Made by a program: the position numbers and the translations under genes
Origin: Chitinophaga solisilvae
Lineage (GTDB): Bacteria; Bacteroidota; Bacteroidia; Chitinophagales; Chitinophagaceae
Assembly (NCBI RefSeq): GCF_009928525.1
Contig: NZ_JAABOK010000024.1
Span: 1-64,000 of the forward strand
Length of the DNA stretch: 64,000 nt
Direction of reading: 5' to 3'
Part shown: one piece after another, positions 42,738 through 51,434 of the stretch
How the letters are laid out: the number at the start of each line of letters is the position of its first letter
Position numbering within the stretch: position 1 is the stretch's first letter
The notes under the pieces: generated by a model
What the model was told of the DNA's origin: nothing
The model's input: only the letters and a program-made list of their open reading frames with translations
The model's database searches: none

Positions 42738-45113
42738 ATGTACGTTATAAAGAGAGATGGCAGAAAAGAAGCGGTAAAATTCGATAAAATCACCGCCCGT
42801 ATTGAAAAACTGTGTTACGGTTTCAATACTGAATATGTAGACGCCATTGATGTAGCCAAAAAGGTAATACAGGGATTATATGACGGGGTAACGACTTCAG
42901 AGCTGGACAACCTGGCCGCTGAAACCGCAGCCTCCCTTACCACCAAACATCCTGATTACGCCCTGCTGGCCTCCCGCATAGCTGTAAGCAACCTGCATAA
43001 AAATACAGAGAAGTCGTTCTCCAAAACGATGCGTAAACTGTATAACTACATTGATCCCAAAACCGGTAAGAACGCAGCATTGCTGTCTGACGAAGTATGG
43101 GACATCATTGAGAAAAATGCAGACATCCTGGATTCCAACATCATCTACGACCGCGACTTTGCATTCGACTACTTCGGCTTCAAAACCCTGGAGCGCTCCT
43201 ATCTGCTGAAAACAGACGGCAGAGTGGTAGAACGTCCGCAACACATGTTCATGCGCGTGTCTGTAGGTATCCACAAGGAAGATATCGAATCTGCCATCAA
43301 AACGTATAACCTGATGAGCGAGCGCTGGTTCACACACGCCACGCCTACCCTCTTCAACGCAGGCACACCGAAACCGCAGATGTCTTCCTGCTTCCTCCTC
43401 ACCATGCAGGACGACAGCATTGAAGGTATCTACGATACCCTGAAACAAACCGCGAAAATTTCCCAGAGCGCAGGTGGTATTGGTCTGAGCATCCACAACA
43501 TCCGCGCTACCGGCTCCTATATCAGCGGCACCAACGGTACCTCCAACGGTATCATCCCGATGCTGCGCGTATTCAACGACACCGCACGTTATGTAGATCA
43601 GGGCGGCGGCAAACGCAAAGGCGCTTTTGCCATCTACCTGGAACCATGGCATGCCGACATCTTTGAATTCCTGGACCTGCGCAAAAACCACGGTAAAGAA
43701 GAAATGCGCGCCCGCGACCTCTTCTACGCCCTCTGGATGCCGGATCTGTTCATGAAACGCGTGGAAGCCAACGGCAACTGGTCCCTGTTCTGCCCGCACG
43801 AAGCACCCGGACTGCACGAATGCTGGGGAGAAGAATTTGAGCAACTGTTCGAAAAATACGAACAGGAAGGCCGCGCCCGCAAAACAGTAAAGGCACAGGA
43901 CCTCTGGTTCGCCATCCTCGACGCACAGATTGAAACCGGTACTCCTTACCTGCTGTATAAAGATTCTGCCAACCGCAAATCCAACCAGCAGAACCTCGGT
44001 ACCATCAAAAGCTCCAACCTGTGCACCGAAATCATTGAATACACGGATGCAAACGAAGTAGCCGTATGTAACCTGGCTTCCCTCGCGCTGCCACGTTTCG
44101 TCAACGAAGGCCAGTTTGATCATCAGAAATTATATGAGGTAACCTACCAGGCTACCCTGAACCTGAACAAAATCATCGACCATAACTACTACCCGGTAGA
44201 AGAAGCTGAACGCAGCAACCTGCGTCACCGCCCTATCGGACTGGGAGTACAGGGCCTCGCGGATGCGTTCATCCTGATGCGCTATCCGTTTGAAAGCGAT
44301 GAAGCGAAAAAACTGAACAGCGAAATATTTGAAACCATCTACTTCGCTTCCCTCACCGCCTCCAACGACCTGGCCAAAAAAGACGGACACTACGAAACCT
44401 TCCCCGGATCACCTGCTTCAAAAGGTATCCTCCAGTTTGATATGTGGAACGTAACACCTTCCTCCCGCTGGAACTGGGATGCGCTGAAAAAAGCCGTTGT
44501 GAAGGATGGTATCCGTAACTCCCTGCTGCTGGCGCCGATGCCTACTGCATCCACCTCACAGATCCTGGGTAACAACGAGTGCTTTGAACCATATACTTCC
44601 AACATATACACCCGCCGTGTACTGAGCGGAGAATTTGTGGTAGTTAACAAACATCTCCTGAAAGACCTGGTAGACCTGGGCCTGTGGGATAATGAGATGA
44701 AAACAAAAATCATCGCTTCCAACGGCTCCATCCAGCATATTGCAGAAATACCTGCCAATATCAAGGAACTCTATAAAACAGTATGGGAAATCAAACAGCG
44801 TAATCTCATCGACATGGCGGCAGACCGCGGCGCGTTCATCTGCCAGTCACAGTCACTGAACCTGTTCGTGGATACCCCTACTACTGCCAAACTCACCTCC
44901 ATGCACTTCTACGCCTGGAAGAAAGGTCTGAAAACAGGTATGTACTACCTGCGTACACAGGCCGCTGCACAGGCAGTACAGTTCACCGTGGAAAAACAGG
45001 GCGGACAACAGATCCAGCCTGTAGTTGCAGCCGGCGGCGACGTATCTATCGACGATATTCCCGTAGGAGCTGTTTGCACCATGGAAGAAGGTTGCGTAAC
45101 CTGCAGCGCTTAA
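42738..45113 (+). CDS. nrdA: Ribonucleoside-diphosphate reductase large subunit (class Ia R1)
   Basis: A 791-residue catalytic subunit. An N-terminal ATP-cone allosteric domain (1-90; YVIKRDGRKEAVKFDKI) is present, so dATP overall control is expected. Active-site cysteines lie in MSSCFLLTM (near 217), NLCTEIIEY (near 429, thiyl radical) and CNLASLALP (near 444). PMPTASTSQILGNNECFEPY (near 597) is conserved. The C-terminal tail CTMEEGCVTCSA carries the redox-shuttling cysteines. A strong intrinsic terminator follows. Confidence 0.97.
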   Translation: MYVIKRDGRKEAVKFDKITARIEKLCYGFNTEYVDAIDVAKKVIQGLYDGVTTSELDNLAAETAASLTTKHPDYALLASRIAVSNLHKNTEKSFSKTMRKLYNYIDPKTGKNAALLSDEVWDIIEKNADILDSNIIYDRDFAFDYFGFKTLERSYLLKTDGRVVERPQHMFMRVSVGIHKEDIESAIKTYNLMSERWFTHATPTLFNAGTPKPQMSSCFLLTMQDDSIEGIYDTLKQTAKISQSAGGIGLSIHNIRATGSYISGTNGTSNGIIPMLRVFNDTARYVDQGGGKRKGAFAIYLEPWHADIFEFLDLRKNHGKEEMRARDLFYALWMPDLFMKRVEANGNWSLFCPHEAPGLHECWGEEFEQLFEKYEQEGRARKTVKAQDLWFAILDAQIETGTPYLLYKDSANRKSNQQNLGTIKSSNLCTEIIEYTDANEVAVCNLASLALPRFVNEGQFDHQKLYEVTYQATLNLNKIIDHNYYPVEEAERSNLRHRPIGLGVQGLADAFILMRYPFESDEAKKLNSEIFETIYFASLTASNDLAKKDGHYETFPGSPASKGILQFDMWNVTPSSRWNWDALKKAVVKDGIRNSLLLAPMPTASTSQILGNNECFEPYTSNIYTRRVLSGEFVVVNKHLLKDLVDLGLWDNEMKTKIIASNGSIQHIAEIPANIKELYKTVWEIKQRNLIDMAADRGAFICQSQSLNLFVDTPTTAKLTSMHFYAWKKGLKTGMYYLRTQAAAQAVQFTVEKQGGQQIQPVVAAGGDVSIDDIPVGAVCTMEEGCVTCSA

Positions 45114-45141
45114 TTTAAAACTGGGTTAATTAAGTATAATG

Positions 45142-45174
45142 AATCCCCGGCTTTTTTCAAGCCGGGGATTTTTT
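45142..45174 (+). terminator. Intrinsic terminator of nrdBA
   Basis: AATCCCCGGCTT (45142-45153) pairs with AAGCCGGGGATT (45159-45170) around a 5-base loop and is followed by TTTT. Textbook Rho-independent terminator 28 bases after nrdA. Confidence 0.92.
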
Positions 45175-45205
45175 GTGCGCAGGCACTGACAAGATCAGTA
45201 AATGA

Positions 45206-45373
45206 TCAGGAAAAGTTGCCCGGGCTATTGTCACCGGTAACAGCTGTCAGATATAAATTGCTGCCCTCTTTAAAAGCAATACCGCCAAACAGCCCCCGGA
45301 AGCGGGAAAGACGGATATGCGGTGCTACCACCGTATAAAAACCGCAACGGCGCCTGTTATTCCAGGTCTGCAT
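45206..45373 (-). CDS. Doubtful 55-codon ORF in spacer
   Basis: A frame from ATG 45373 to the stop at 45206-45208 gives a short basic peptide (containing LFGGIAFKEGSNLYLTAVTG). This part of the spacer is less A+T rich than other spacers, hinting at a coding remnant, but there is no family, signal or neighbour support. The rest of 45175-45500 shows nothing recognisable. Confidence 0.18.
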   Translation of the reverse strand: MQTWNNRRRCGFYTVVAPHIRLSRFRGLFGGIAFKEGSNLYLTAVTGDNSPGNFS

Positions 45374-45500
45374 ATTTTTTCCCTGCACGATAAATTACGT
45401 CCAATATCCTACCTTCGTTGTATTATCTGTCAGCATATTTATTTATTCCTTTAACGCACGTGGTTGCCGGATTGATCCAGAACTGTAACCCTGTACCATT

Positions 45501-46958
45501 ATGAAATTAATACACATACTCATTACCCTTCTGTTCTTCTTTTCCGGGGCATACAGCCAGCAAATACAGGAGAAGAAAGACAGCATCACGCACCAGGTAC
45601 AACAGGTGCCGGAGAAATTCATCTCACAGGCAAAAGCCAAATCAGACAAACTGAATAAGCAGGTTACCAACCGCACGGATAAAGCGCTGAAGCGCTTCCT
45701 GAAAGAAGAAAAAGCCATGCAACGCAAGCTGGCCAGGATAGATTCGGTGGCTGCCAAAAATATATTCACCCGCTCCATTGATTCACTGGGCAACCTGCAA
45801 TCAAAGCTGCGTTCCAAACTGGGCAGCAAGGTTCCCGGCGCCCTGAACCAGTCTGGCGGCGCTTACCTGGACAGCCTGCAAAATTCACTGGCCTTCCTCA
45901 AAGGTTCCAAAGACCTGCTGAAACAATCCAAAGGCATTACGGATAAACTGGGAGGCGCTACCAAATCCATCGACCAGCTGAAAGACAAGCTGGCACAGGC
46001 CGAAGCTGTCAAAGCCTTTATCCGGGAGAGAAAACAGCAACTGAAGGAACAACTGGGCCAGTATACCGGCTTTACCAAAGACCTTCAGAAGATGAATAAG
46101 GAAGCCTACTATTACGCACAGCAGGTAAAGGAATACAAGGAAATTTTCAAGGACCGGAAAAAGGCGGAGCAGAAAGCGATGGAGGTCATCAAAAAGATGC
46201 CTGCCTTCAACGACTTCATGGCCAAACATTCGCAGCTGGCCAGTCTGTTTAACCTGCAGAGCGGGGCTGCCTCCGCACAAAGCCTGGAGGGCCTGCAAAC
46301 GCGCGCACAGGTAGAACAGCTTATCCAGCAGCGCATCGGCAGCGGCCCTAATGCAGGCGCCGCGGTGAGTCAGCAGATGGCCGAAGCCCGCAGCCGTTTT
46401 GATGAACTGAAAAGCAAATTCCCGGATCTGGACAATGCCGCGGATATGCCCAATTTCAAGCCGAATGAAATGAAGACCAAAAGTTTTCTGCAGCGCCTCG
46501 AATTTGGCAGCAACATACAATTCCAGCGCAGCAACCAGTTCTTCCCCAGCACCGGCGACCTTGCCGGTCAGGTAGCCTATAAATTCCACAAGAATGGCAG
46601 CATCGGGCTGGGCGGCTCCTTTAAGCTGGGCATGGGCACCGGCTTCAACAATATCCGTTTCAGCACACAGGGTATGGGCATCCGTTCGTTTATCGACTGG
46701 AAGCTGAAAGGCACCTTCTACCTGAACGGCGGCTATGAACAGAATTTCCAGCCCAACTACACCGTTCCCGAAAATGCGCCGGCCACCACCACCGAAGGCT
46801 GGCAGAAATGGACCCCCAGCGGTCTTATCGGCCTCAGTAAAAAATATAAAATCAACAATAAGCTGAAAGGCAACATGATGGTTTTATTCGACTTCCTCTA
46901 TAATCAGCATGTGCCGAGAACGGATCCGATTAAAGTGAGAATGGGATATAATTTTTGA
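45501..46958 (+). CDS. Outer-membrane protein with long coiled-coil region and C-terminal barrel-like domain
   Basis: A 485-residue exported protein with signal MKLIHILITLLFFFSGAYSQ. Residues about 25-250 are Lys/Gln/Glu-rich, predicted coiled coil, with heptad-like spacing (KDSITHQVQQVPEKFISQAK). A Gly/Ala/Gln linker follows to about 320. The last about 140 residues alternate hydrophobic and polar positions (SIGLGGSFKLGMGTGF, GTFYLNGGYEQNF) and end in KVRMGYNF, the terminal aromatic typical of outer-membrane beta-barrel strands. It could span the periplasm with the coil and anchor in the outer membrane. No named family is recognised. Single gene followed by a heptamer hairpin. Confidence 0.65.
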   Translation: MKLIHILITLLFFFSGAYSQQIQEKKDSITHQVQQVPEKFISQAKAKSDKLNKQVTNRTDKALKRFLKEEKAMQRKLARIDSVAAKNIFTRSIDSLGNLQSKLRSKLGSKVPGALNQSGGAYLDSLQNSLAFLKGSKDLLKQSKGITDKLGGATKSIDQLKDKLAQAEAVKAFIRERKQQLKEQLGQYTGFTKDLQKMNKEAYYYAQQVKEYKEIFKDRKKAEQKAMEVIKKMPAFNDFMAKHSQLASLFNLQSGAASAQSLEGLQTRAQVEQLIQQRIGSGPNAGAAVSQQMAEARSRFDELKSKFPDLDNAADMPNFKPNEMKTKSFLQRLEFGSNIQFQRSNQFFPSTGDLAGQVAYKFHKNGSIGLGGSFKLGMGTGFNNIRFSTQGMGIRSFIDWKLKGTFYLNGGYEQNFQPNYTVPENAPATTTEGWQKWTPSGLIGLSKKYKINNKLKGNMMVLFDFLYNQHVPRTDPIKVRMGYNF

Positions 46959-46960
46959 TG

Positions 46961-47104
46961 AATTACGAATTACGAATTGCGAATTACGAATGCAGGCGCG
47001 AAGAACTAACCGAAGATTAAAGTGGATACTTCTGGTTATCACCTTTAATCTTCGGTTAGCTCTTCGCGCCTGCATTCGCAATTCGTAATTCGTAATTCGT
47101 AATT
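46961..47104. repeat. Intergenic heptamer hairpin (copy G)
   Basis: Arms 46961-47022 and 47043-47104 are near-perfect reverse complements around a 20-base loop. The left arm has four heptamers with ATTGCGA in third position; in the complement of the right arm it is fourth, so these positions mismatch. The inner stem is GCAGGCGCGAAGARCTAACC followed by GAAGATTAAAG. It follows the gene ending at 46958 by 2 bases and could terminate it. Confidence 0.85.
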
Positions 47105-47232
47105 AAAATTGTTAAGGTCTTGCAAAAACTCCCCCCTCCATAGGGGTATAACAATATTATCTGCGTCATAGTAAGAGAATAGCAGCCAGCCTCAGGGGCT
47201 GGTCCTTATCTGTACCACAAATAGTAAATGCC

Positions 47233-47637
47233 ATGCGAAACAGCTGTTTTATTACTTTTCTTTTGCTGATGACTGCAATAATGCCTGTAGTAGCGCAGGA
47301 ACGCGTTCCGGATCAGAATCCCCGCTATATGGAGAGCTATCTGCATTATGCGCCGCTTGCCGATTCGCTGAATGCCTTTCATGCCACTACCCTGCAGCAG
47401 ACATATAAGGCCTATAACTATTTTGAAGCCAAAGCCGAAAGAAAAGCGCAGCGCAGGGAATGGCGGCAGCAGCGCAGGCTGCAGAACATCCGCTACAGCC
47501 CGTCCTGGCAGTATACTTCACCCTGGGGATATGATGATTATTACTACTATCGTCCCTATCGCCGTACCGCCTCTATGTTTACCAGCTACTTGACGGCCAC
47601 GGCACTGGCATTTGGTATTTATAGCCTTTGGCGTTAG
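47233..47637 (+). CDS. Small secreted basic/aromatic protein, unrecognised
   Basis: A 134-residue protein with signal peptide (MRNSCFITFLLLMTAIMPVVAQ). The middle is rich in Arg/Gln (AERKAQRREWRQQRRLQ), then Tyr/Trp-rich (WGYDDYYYYRPYRR), and a hydrophobic helix near the C-terminus (FTSYLTATALAFGIYSLW) could anchor it in a membrane. It is 32 bp upstream of the LpoB-like gene and likely cotranscribed with it, so a role with envelope lipoproteins is plausible. No family is recognised. Confidence 0.65.
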   Translation: MRNSCFITFLLLMTAIMPVVAQERVPDQNPRYMESYLHYAPLADSLNAFHATTLQQTYKAYNYFEAKAERKAQRREWRQQRRLQNIRYSPSWQYTSPWGYDDYYYYRPYRRTASMFTSYLTATALAFGIYSLWR

Positions 47638-47669
47638 TATTCCAGCAATCAATCTAAAAATTCATATTC

Positions 47670-48266
47670 ATGTTTAATGTAACACAGGGCGCTGTGATCA
47701 GCGCACTATGCGGCTGCCTTTTCCTGGCGGCATGCGCTCCGCGTCAGGTAACCAGAGTAAGCGAAAACGAGCAGATAGATGTCAGCGGCCGCTGGAACAA
47801 CACCGACTCCCGGCTCGTAGCAGAAGCTATGACCACCAACATTCTGTCAGAAAACTGGTTATCCGATTTCCTGCAGCAGCACAAAGGCGCCAAACCGGTT
47901 GTTATCGTAGGACTTGTCAGCAACAAAAGTCATGAACACATAGATGCAGAAACCTTTGTGAAAGATGTGGAACGCTCTTTTGTTACCACCCAGAAGGTAA
48001 AGCTGGTACAGGCGGGCAGCAAGCGCGAAGAGCTGCGCGGAGAAAGGGCAGACCAGCAGAAGAATGCCAGCGTATCTACCATGAAGAAATGGGGACTGGA
48101 AATAGGCGCAGACTATATCCTACAGGGTTCCATCAACTCCATCGTGGATTCACATAAAAAGAAGAACGTTACCTATTACCAGGTAGACCTTGAACTGACC
48201 GACATACAGAGCAACGAAGTAGTATGGATTGGCAACAAGAAAATAGCCAAGTACATCCGCAATTAA
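47670..48266 (+). CDS. LpoB-like penicillin-binding-protein activator lipoprotein
   Basis: A 198-residue lipoprotein (CLFLAACAPRQVTRV, Cys22). The mature part contains the typical LpoB/COG3417 opening DVSGRWNNTDSRLVAEAM, then KPVVIVGLVSNKSHEHID, the strand FVTTQKVKLV, and ADYILQGSINSIVDSH followed by TYYQVDLELTDIQSNEVVW. In E. coli LpoB activates PBP1b from the outer membrane; Bacteroidota homologues are uncharacterised. It is followed after 20 bp by a COG3014-type lipoprotein, a pairing seen widely with this family. Confidence 0.82.
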   Translation: MFNVTQGAVISALCGCLFLAACAPRQVTRVSENEQIDVSGRWNNTDSRLVAEAMTTNILSENWLSDFLQQHKGAKPVVIVGLVSNKSHEHIDAETFVKDVERSFVTTQKVKLVQAGSKREELRGERADQQKNASVSTMKKWGLEIGADYILQGSINSIVDSHKKKNVTYYQVDLELTDIQSNEVVWIGNKKIAKYIRN

Positions 48267-48286
48267 AGCATTGAACAGACGAGACT

Positions 48287-49684
48287 ATGCGCCATTCATC
48301 AGGAGGTAAATGGACGTTGCTGTTACTGGCAATGTCCATGTCCTGCCAGACCTATAACAACAAGATAAGCAGCTATTACAATCACCTTTCCACAGGAGAA
48401 TTTGACGCCGCCGGCAAGGAGCTGGACAATAACAGGTTTCTCCGGCTTAAACGCAACAGGTTACTTTATCAGATGGAGAAAGGGAAGGTGGCCTTTCTCC
48501 GCGGCGACTATCAGCAGAGCAATAATTGTCTGAATGCTGCCGACTCTCTGCTGGAGAGTCATTTCAATGCCGTCCTGGATCAGGGTATCGGGCTGCTGCT
48601 CAATCCGGCTATGCAGCAGTACCGTGGTGAAGATTTCGAAAAGCTGCTCATCCATTACTATAAATCGCTCAACTATCTGCAGCTGCGTCAGCATGAAGAT
48701 GCAGTTGTAGAAGCACGCCGTATTACGCTGAAAAATGATGCGCTGAACGACAGGAAGAATAATAACGACCGGAAGTATGCCAACGACGCATTTGCGCTGA
48801 TGCTGCAGGGTATGATCTATGAGAGCGTGAACAACATCAATGATGCATTCATCTCCTATCGCAATGCAGCAGACATTTTCCTGAAAACGACTGACACCGC
48901 CTACTACGGAGTGAAGATGCCTGCGCAGCTGCAGCAGGATCTGCTGCACATGGCTTATCTGAATGGTTTTGGCACGGAGCTGTCCTACTACGAAAAACAG
49001 TTCAACACCACCTATACACCGCCTAAAAAAGAAGAGGGCGGCGATCTCATTCTCTTCTGGGAAAACGGGCTGGCGCCGGTGAAAACGGAAAATAATTTCT
49101 TCTTTACCCTCACCAAAAACGGGTTGGGCAGCGTAGGATTTACCAACGAAGAAACCAATCTGTTCATTCCGTTTGACTTCCGGCTGTTTCCCAAAGAAAA
49201 TGCAGGCAAACTGGGGTATATGGAAACGTTCCGCGTAGCCTTTCCGAAATATATGGAGCAGCCGCTGTATTACACGAATGCCAGCATATCTGCCAACGCT
49301 GCGCCGGCTGTGCCTTTAGAAAAAATAGAAGATGTGAACCAGCTGGCTTTCCGCACGCTGCAGGAGCGGTTTATTAAAGAGATGTCGCTTGCCCTGACCC
49401 GGCTGGCCATTAAAAAGCTGGCAGAGCATCAGTTGAAAAAAGAAAATGAAACGGCAGCACAGGTGTTTGACGGGTTGGCATTTCTTACAGAAAAAGCGGA
49501 CACCCGCAACTGGCAAAGTCTTCCTCATGCCATTTATTATGTGCGCATACCATTGAAGAAAGGCCGCAATGATATATCGCTGCAGCTTAGTAACGTGCAC
49601 GGCCAGACGAATACGGTGAAACTACAGGTAGAAGGGAATGGCATGCTGCAGGCAAGGCACTACAGCTCCTTACAGCGGGGATAA
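48287..49684 (+). CDS. COG3014-family lipoprotein
   Basis: A 465-residue exported protein; MRHSSGGKWTLLLLAMSMSC gives a lipoprotein signal with Cys20. The N-terminal half has TPR-like helices (YYNHLSTGEFDAAGKEL; MEKGKVAFLRGDYQQSNNCL; YYKSLNYLQLRQHEDAVVEA; AFALMLQGMIYESVNNINDA). The C-terminal half is beta-rich (GDLILFWENGLAPVK). Matches the COG3014 uncharacterised family that travels with LpoB-like lipoproteins. Third gene of the probable operon 47233-49684; its stop at 49684 abuts the convergent HxlR gene with no spacer. Confidence 0.75.
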   Translation: MRHSSGGKWTLLLLAMSMSCQTYNNKISSYYNHLSTGEFDAAGKELDNNRFLRLKRNRLLYQMEKGKVAFLRGDYQQSNNCLNAADSLLESHFNAVLDQGIGLLLNPAMQQYRGEDFEKLLIHYYKSLNYLQLRQHEDAVVEARRITLKNDALNDRKNNNDRKYANDAFALMLQGMIYESVNNINDAFISYRNAADIFLKTTDTAYYGVKMPAQLQQDLLHMAYLNGFGTELSYYEKQFNTTYTPPKKEEGGDLILFWENGLAPVKTENNFFFTLTKNGLGSVGFTNEETNLFIPFDFRLFPKENAGKLGYMETFRVAFPKYMEQPLYYTNASISANAAPAVPLEKIEDVNQLAFRTLQERFIKEMSLALTRLAIKKLAEHQLKKENETAAQVFDGLAFLTEKADTRNWQSLPHAIYYVRIPLKKGRNDISLQLSNVHGQTNTVKLQVEGNGMLQARHYSSLQRG

Positions 49685-50056
49685 TCAGGGGAGGGCGGGC
49701 ACCACCTGCCACTTCTTTCCCCAGTCCTGCAACCGGAGGATAAGTTCCAGCAGCTCACGGCCTTTCTCCGTAATGCTGTACTGTATCTGCAGGCGGCCGG
49801 AATCAGGGAGCGTTGTTTTAACAATCAGGTCTTCCCGGCTTAACTCTGCGATGCGCCGGCTCAGCACCTGGTCTGACAAAGTGGGGAAATACCTGCTGAT
49901 CTTCCCGAACTGATCCACGCCATCAGCAATGCAATAGAGTATCTGCATCTTCCATCGCAGCCCGATACTGTTCAGCACTACATTCACATCACAGCATATC
50001 GCCAGCTTCCTGAAGTTTTCCGCATTGGTAGAATTTTCCTTTAACAGACTAGCCAT
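49685..50056 (-). CDS. HxlR family winged-helix transcriptional regulator
   Basis: A 123-residue MarR-like winged helix. CCDVNVVLNSIGLRWKMQIL (about 21-40) with the characteristic N-terminal Cys and W-K region, FGKISRYFPTLSDQVLSRRI recognition helix, LIVKTTLPDSGRLQIQYSIT wing, and TEKGRELLELIL C-terminal dimer helix. HxlR regulators typically respond to aldehydes, quinones or redox stress and regulate an adjacent divergent gene. Nearest targets are the membrane protein in tandem (50102) and the divergent alpha/beta hydrolase (50559). Confidence 0.9.
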   Translation of the reverse strand: MASLLKENSTNAENFRKLAICCDVNVVLNSIGLRWKMQILYCIADGVDQFGKISRYFPTLSDQVLSRRIAELSREDLIVKTTLPDSGRLQIQYSITEKGRELLELILRLQDWGKKWQVVPALP

Positions 50057-50101
50057 CTTTTTACATTTTTCATTCAGGTAAAAATAGGCAACCAGACTGT
50101 C

Positions 50102-50452
50102 TTATTTCTTCGCCCGGCGGCTACCTGCCAGTAACCCGGTAGCCAGCGAAATCATAGCCGCCACACTTAACCCCAATCCGAAATAAAAGGTAGCCTGATC
50201 CCGGTTAAACATCGTCAGCAATAACAGCATAGCTGCCACTACGGGCGCCAGCAGTATGATATAGCCTTTGGCTTTGAGGGCACGGTCAAATAACATTATC
50301 AATCCCCATATCACCAGGCTGAAATAAACCGCCCCTGAAAATAGTAAAAACATCAGCCGTTCACTTTTCGCCGGCGCCCATAAGTGGAAACACAGATAAC
50401 ACCAGATAGCAGCCAGCAGCAGATACATTAAAAAGACACGCGAATACTTCAT
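50102..50452 (-). CDS. Small four-helix membrane protein, unrecognised
   Basis: 116 residues from ATG 50452 (MKYSRVFLMYLLLAAIW); an upstream start at 50491 adds 13 residues with no gain. Four hydrophobic segments at roughly 5-23, 34-56, 63-82 and 88-108, ending in a basic SRRAKK tail. No family is recognised. It is 45 bp upstream of the HxlR gene on the same strand and may share its regulation. Confidence 0.65.
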   Translation of the reverse strand: MKYSRVFLMYLLLAAIWCYLCFHLWAPAKSERLMFLLFSGAVYFSLVIWGLIMLFDRALKAKGYIILLAPVVAAMLLLLTMFNRDQATFYFGLGLSVAAMISLATGLLAGSRRAKK

Positions 50453-50558
50453 ACAAACTATTATTTCGATTAAGACAGCTTCCAATATCATTACTCACTT
50501 TCGGGTGGGTTATTGCTCACGTTTTCTTCTCCCGATAATTTTACAAAAAATATGACAT

Positions 50559-51344
50559 ATGAAAACAACACATCTGCAAAGATACCTGATAATGGCATTG
50601 CTCCTTATCTTTCCGTTCCGCACGCTGCTGGCGCAAAACAGTAAACCCGTCTATGTATTGGTGCATGGCGCCTGGCACGGCGGATGGTGCTGGCAGGAAG
50701 TAAGCCGAAAACTCCGCGCACAGGGATACGAAGTGTATACCCCCAGTATGAGCGGCATGAGCGAGTATAAGCATACGCGTACGCCGCAAACCAACCTCAG
50801 TACACATATCACTGACATTATCAGTCTGCTTATCCAGGAAGACCTGCATCACGTAGTGCTGGTGGGGCATAGCTATGCCGGCGCTGTCATTACCGGAGTA
50901 GCAGACAGTATCCCGGAGCGCCTGGAGAAGCTGATATACCTGGATGCCCTGCTGCCACGCAACGGGCAGAACCTCATTTCCCTGCAGGAACCTGCACAAC
51001 AGCGGCGGCTTAATGACTTAATAAAGCAGGGTAAAACTACCGTTCCGATTATGACTGCAGACCTGTTTGGGGTAACAGATCCCGCCAGGCTCAAATGGAC
51101 AAATGAACGGCTTACGCTGCAACCTATCCGGACGTTTGCAGAGCCACTGCGGCTGAAGCATGTATACGGGAATAATATCCCGCTGGTATACATTGGCTGT
51201 ACACAGCCACAGCTGCCGGTTATGCAGCAGTTTATTGATGCGGTAAAAAAAGACAGCGCATGGAAATATTACGGGCTGAAAACGGGTCATGATGCCATGA
51301 TTACGGCTCCGGAGGAGTTAACGAAGCTATTGGTGGAGTTATAG
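50559..51344 (+). CDS. Secreted alpha/beta hydrolase (AB_hydrolase_6 / plant esterase-like)
   Basis: A 261-residue hydrolase with an N-terminal signal (LIMALLLIFPFRTLLAQ). VLVHGAWHGGWCWQEVSRKL (about 31-50) is the oxyanion-hole region; nucleophile Ser105 in LVGHSYAGAV; catalytic His244 in KTGHDAM near the C-terminus. Resembles the salicylate esterase/hydroxynitrile-lyase-like group; bacterial homologues are mostly uncharacterised. Divergent from the HxlR/membrane pair with about 106 bp between, so HxlR control is likely. Ends at a strong bidirectional terminator. Confidence 0.85.
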   Translation: MKTTHLQRYLIMALLLIFPFRTLLAQNSKPVYVLVHGAWHGGWCWQEVSRKLRAQGYEVYTPSMSGMSEYKHTRTPQTNLSTHITDIISLLIQEDLHHVVLVGHSYAGAVITGVADSIPERLEKLIYLDALLPRNGQNLISLQEPAQQRRLNDLIKQGKTTVPIMTADLFGVTDPARLKWTNERLTLQPIRTFAEPLRLKHVYGNNIPLVYIGCTQPQLPVMQQFIDAVKKDSAWKYYGLKTGHDAMITAPEELTKLLVEL

Positions 51345-51347
51345 GAG

Positions 51348-51393
51348 TTATCATCTGCAGCCCCGGGTAGCTGCCTGGGGCTGCAGATGATAA
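51348..51393. terminator. Bidirectional terminator
   Basis: TTATCATCTGCAGCCCC (51348-51364) and its exact reverse complement (51377-51393) form a 17-bp stem with a 12-base loop between convergent genes ending at 51344 and 51435. Confidence 0.88.
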
Positions 51394-51434
51394 AATAATT
51401 TAAAGCGCCGGTATTTTGCTGTAAGCGCTGCTGC

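Noticed and set aside
42897..44123. 408-codon minus-strand frame opposite nrdA
   Set aside because: It is antisense to a fully conserved nrdA and of unlikely composition (Val/Phe/Gly/Ala-rich); a codon-bias shadow.
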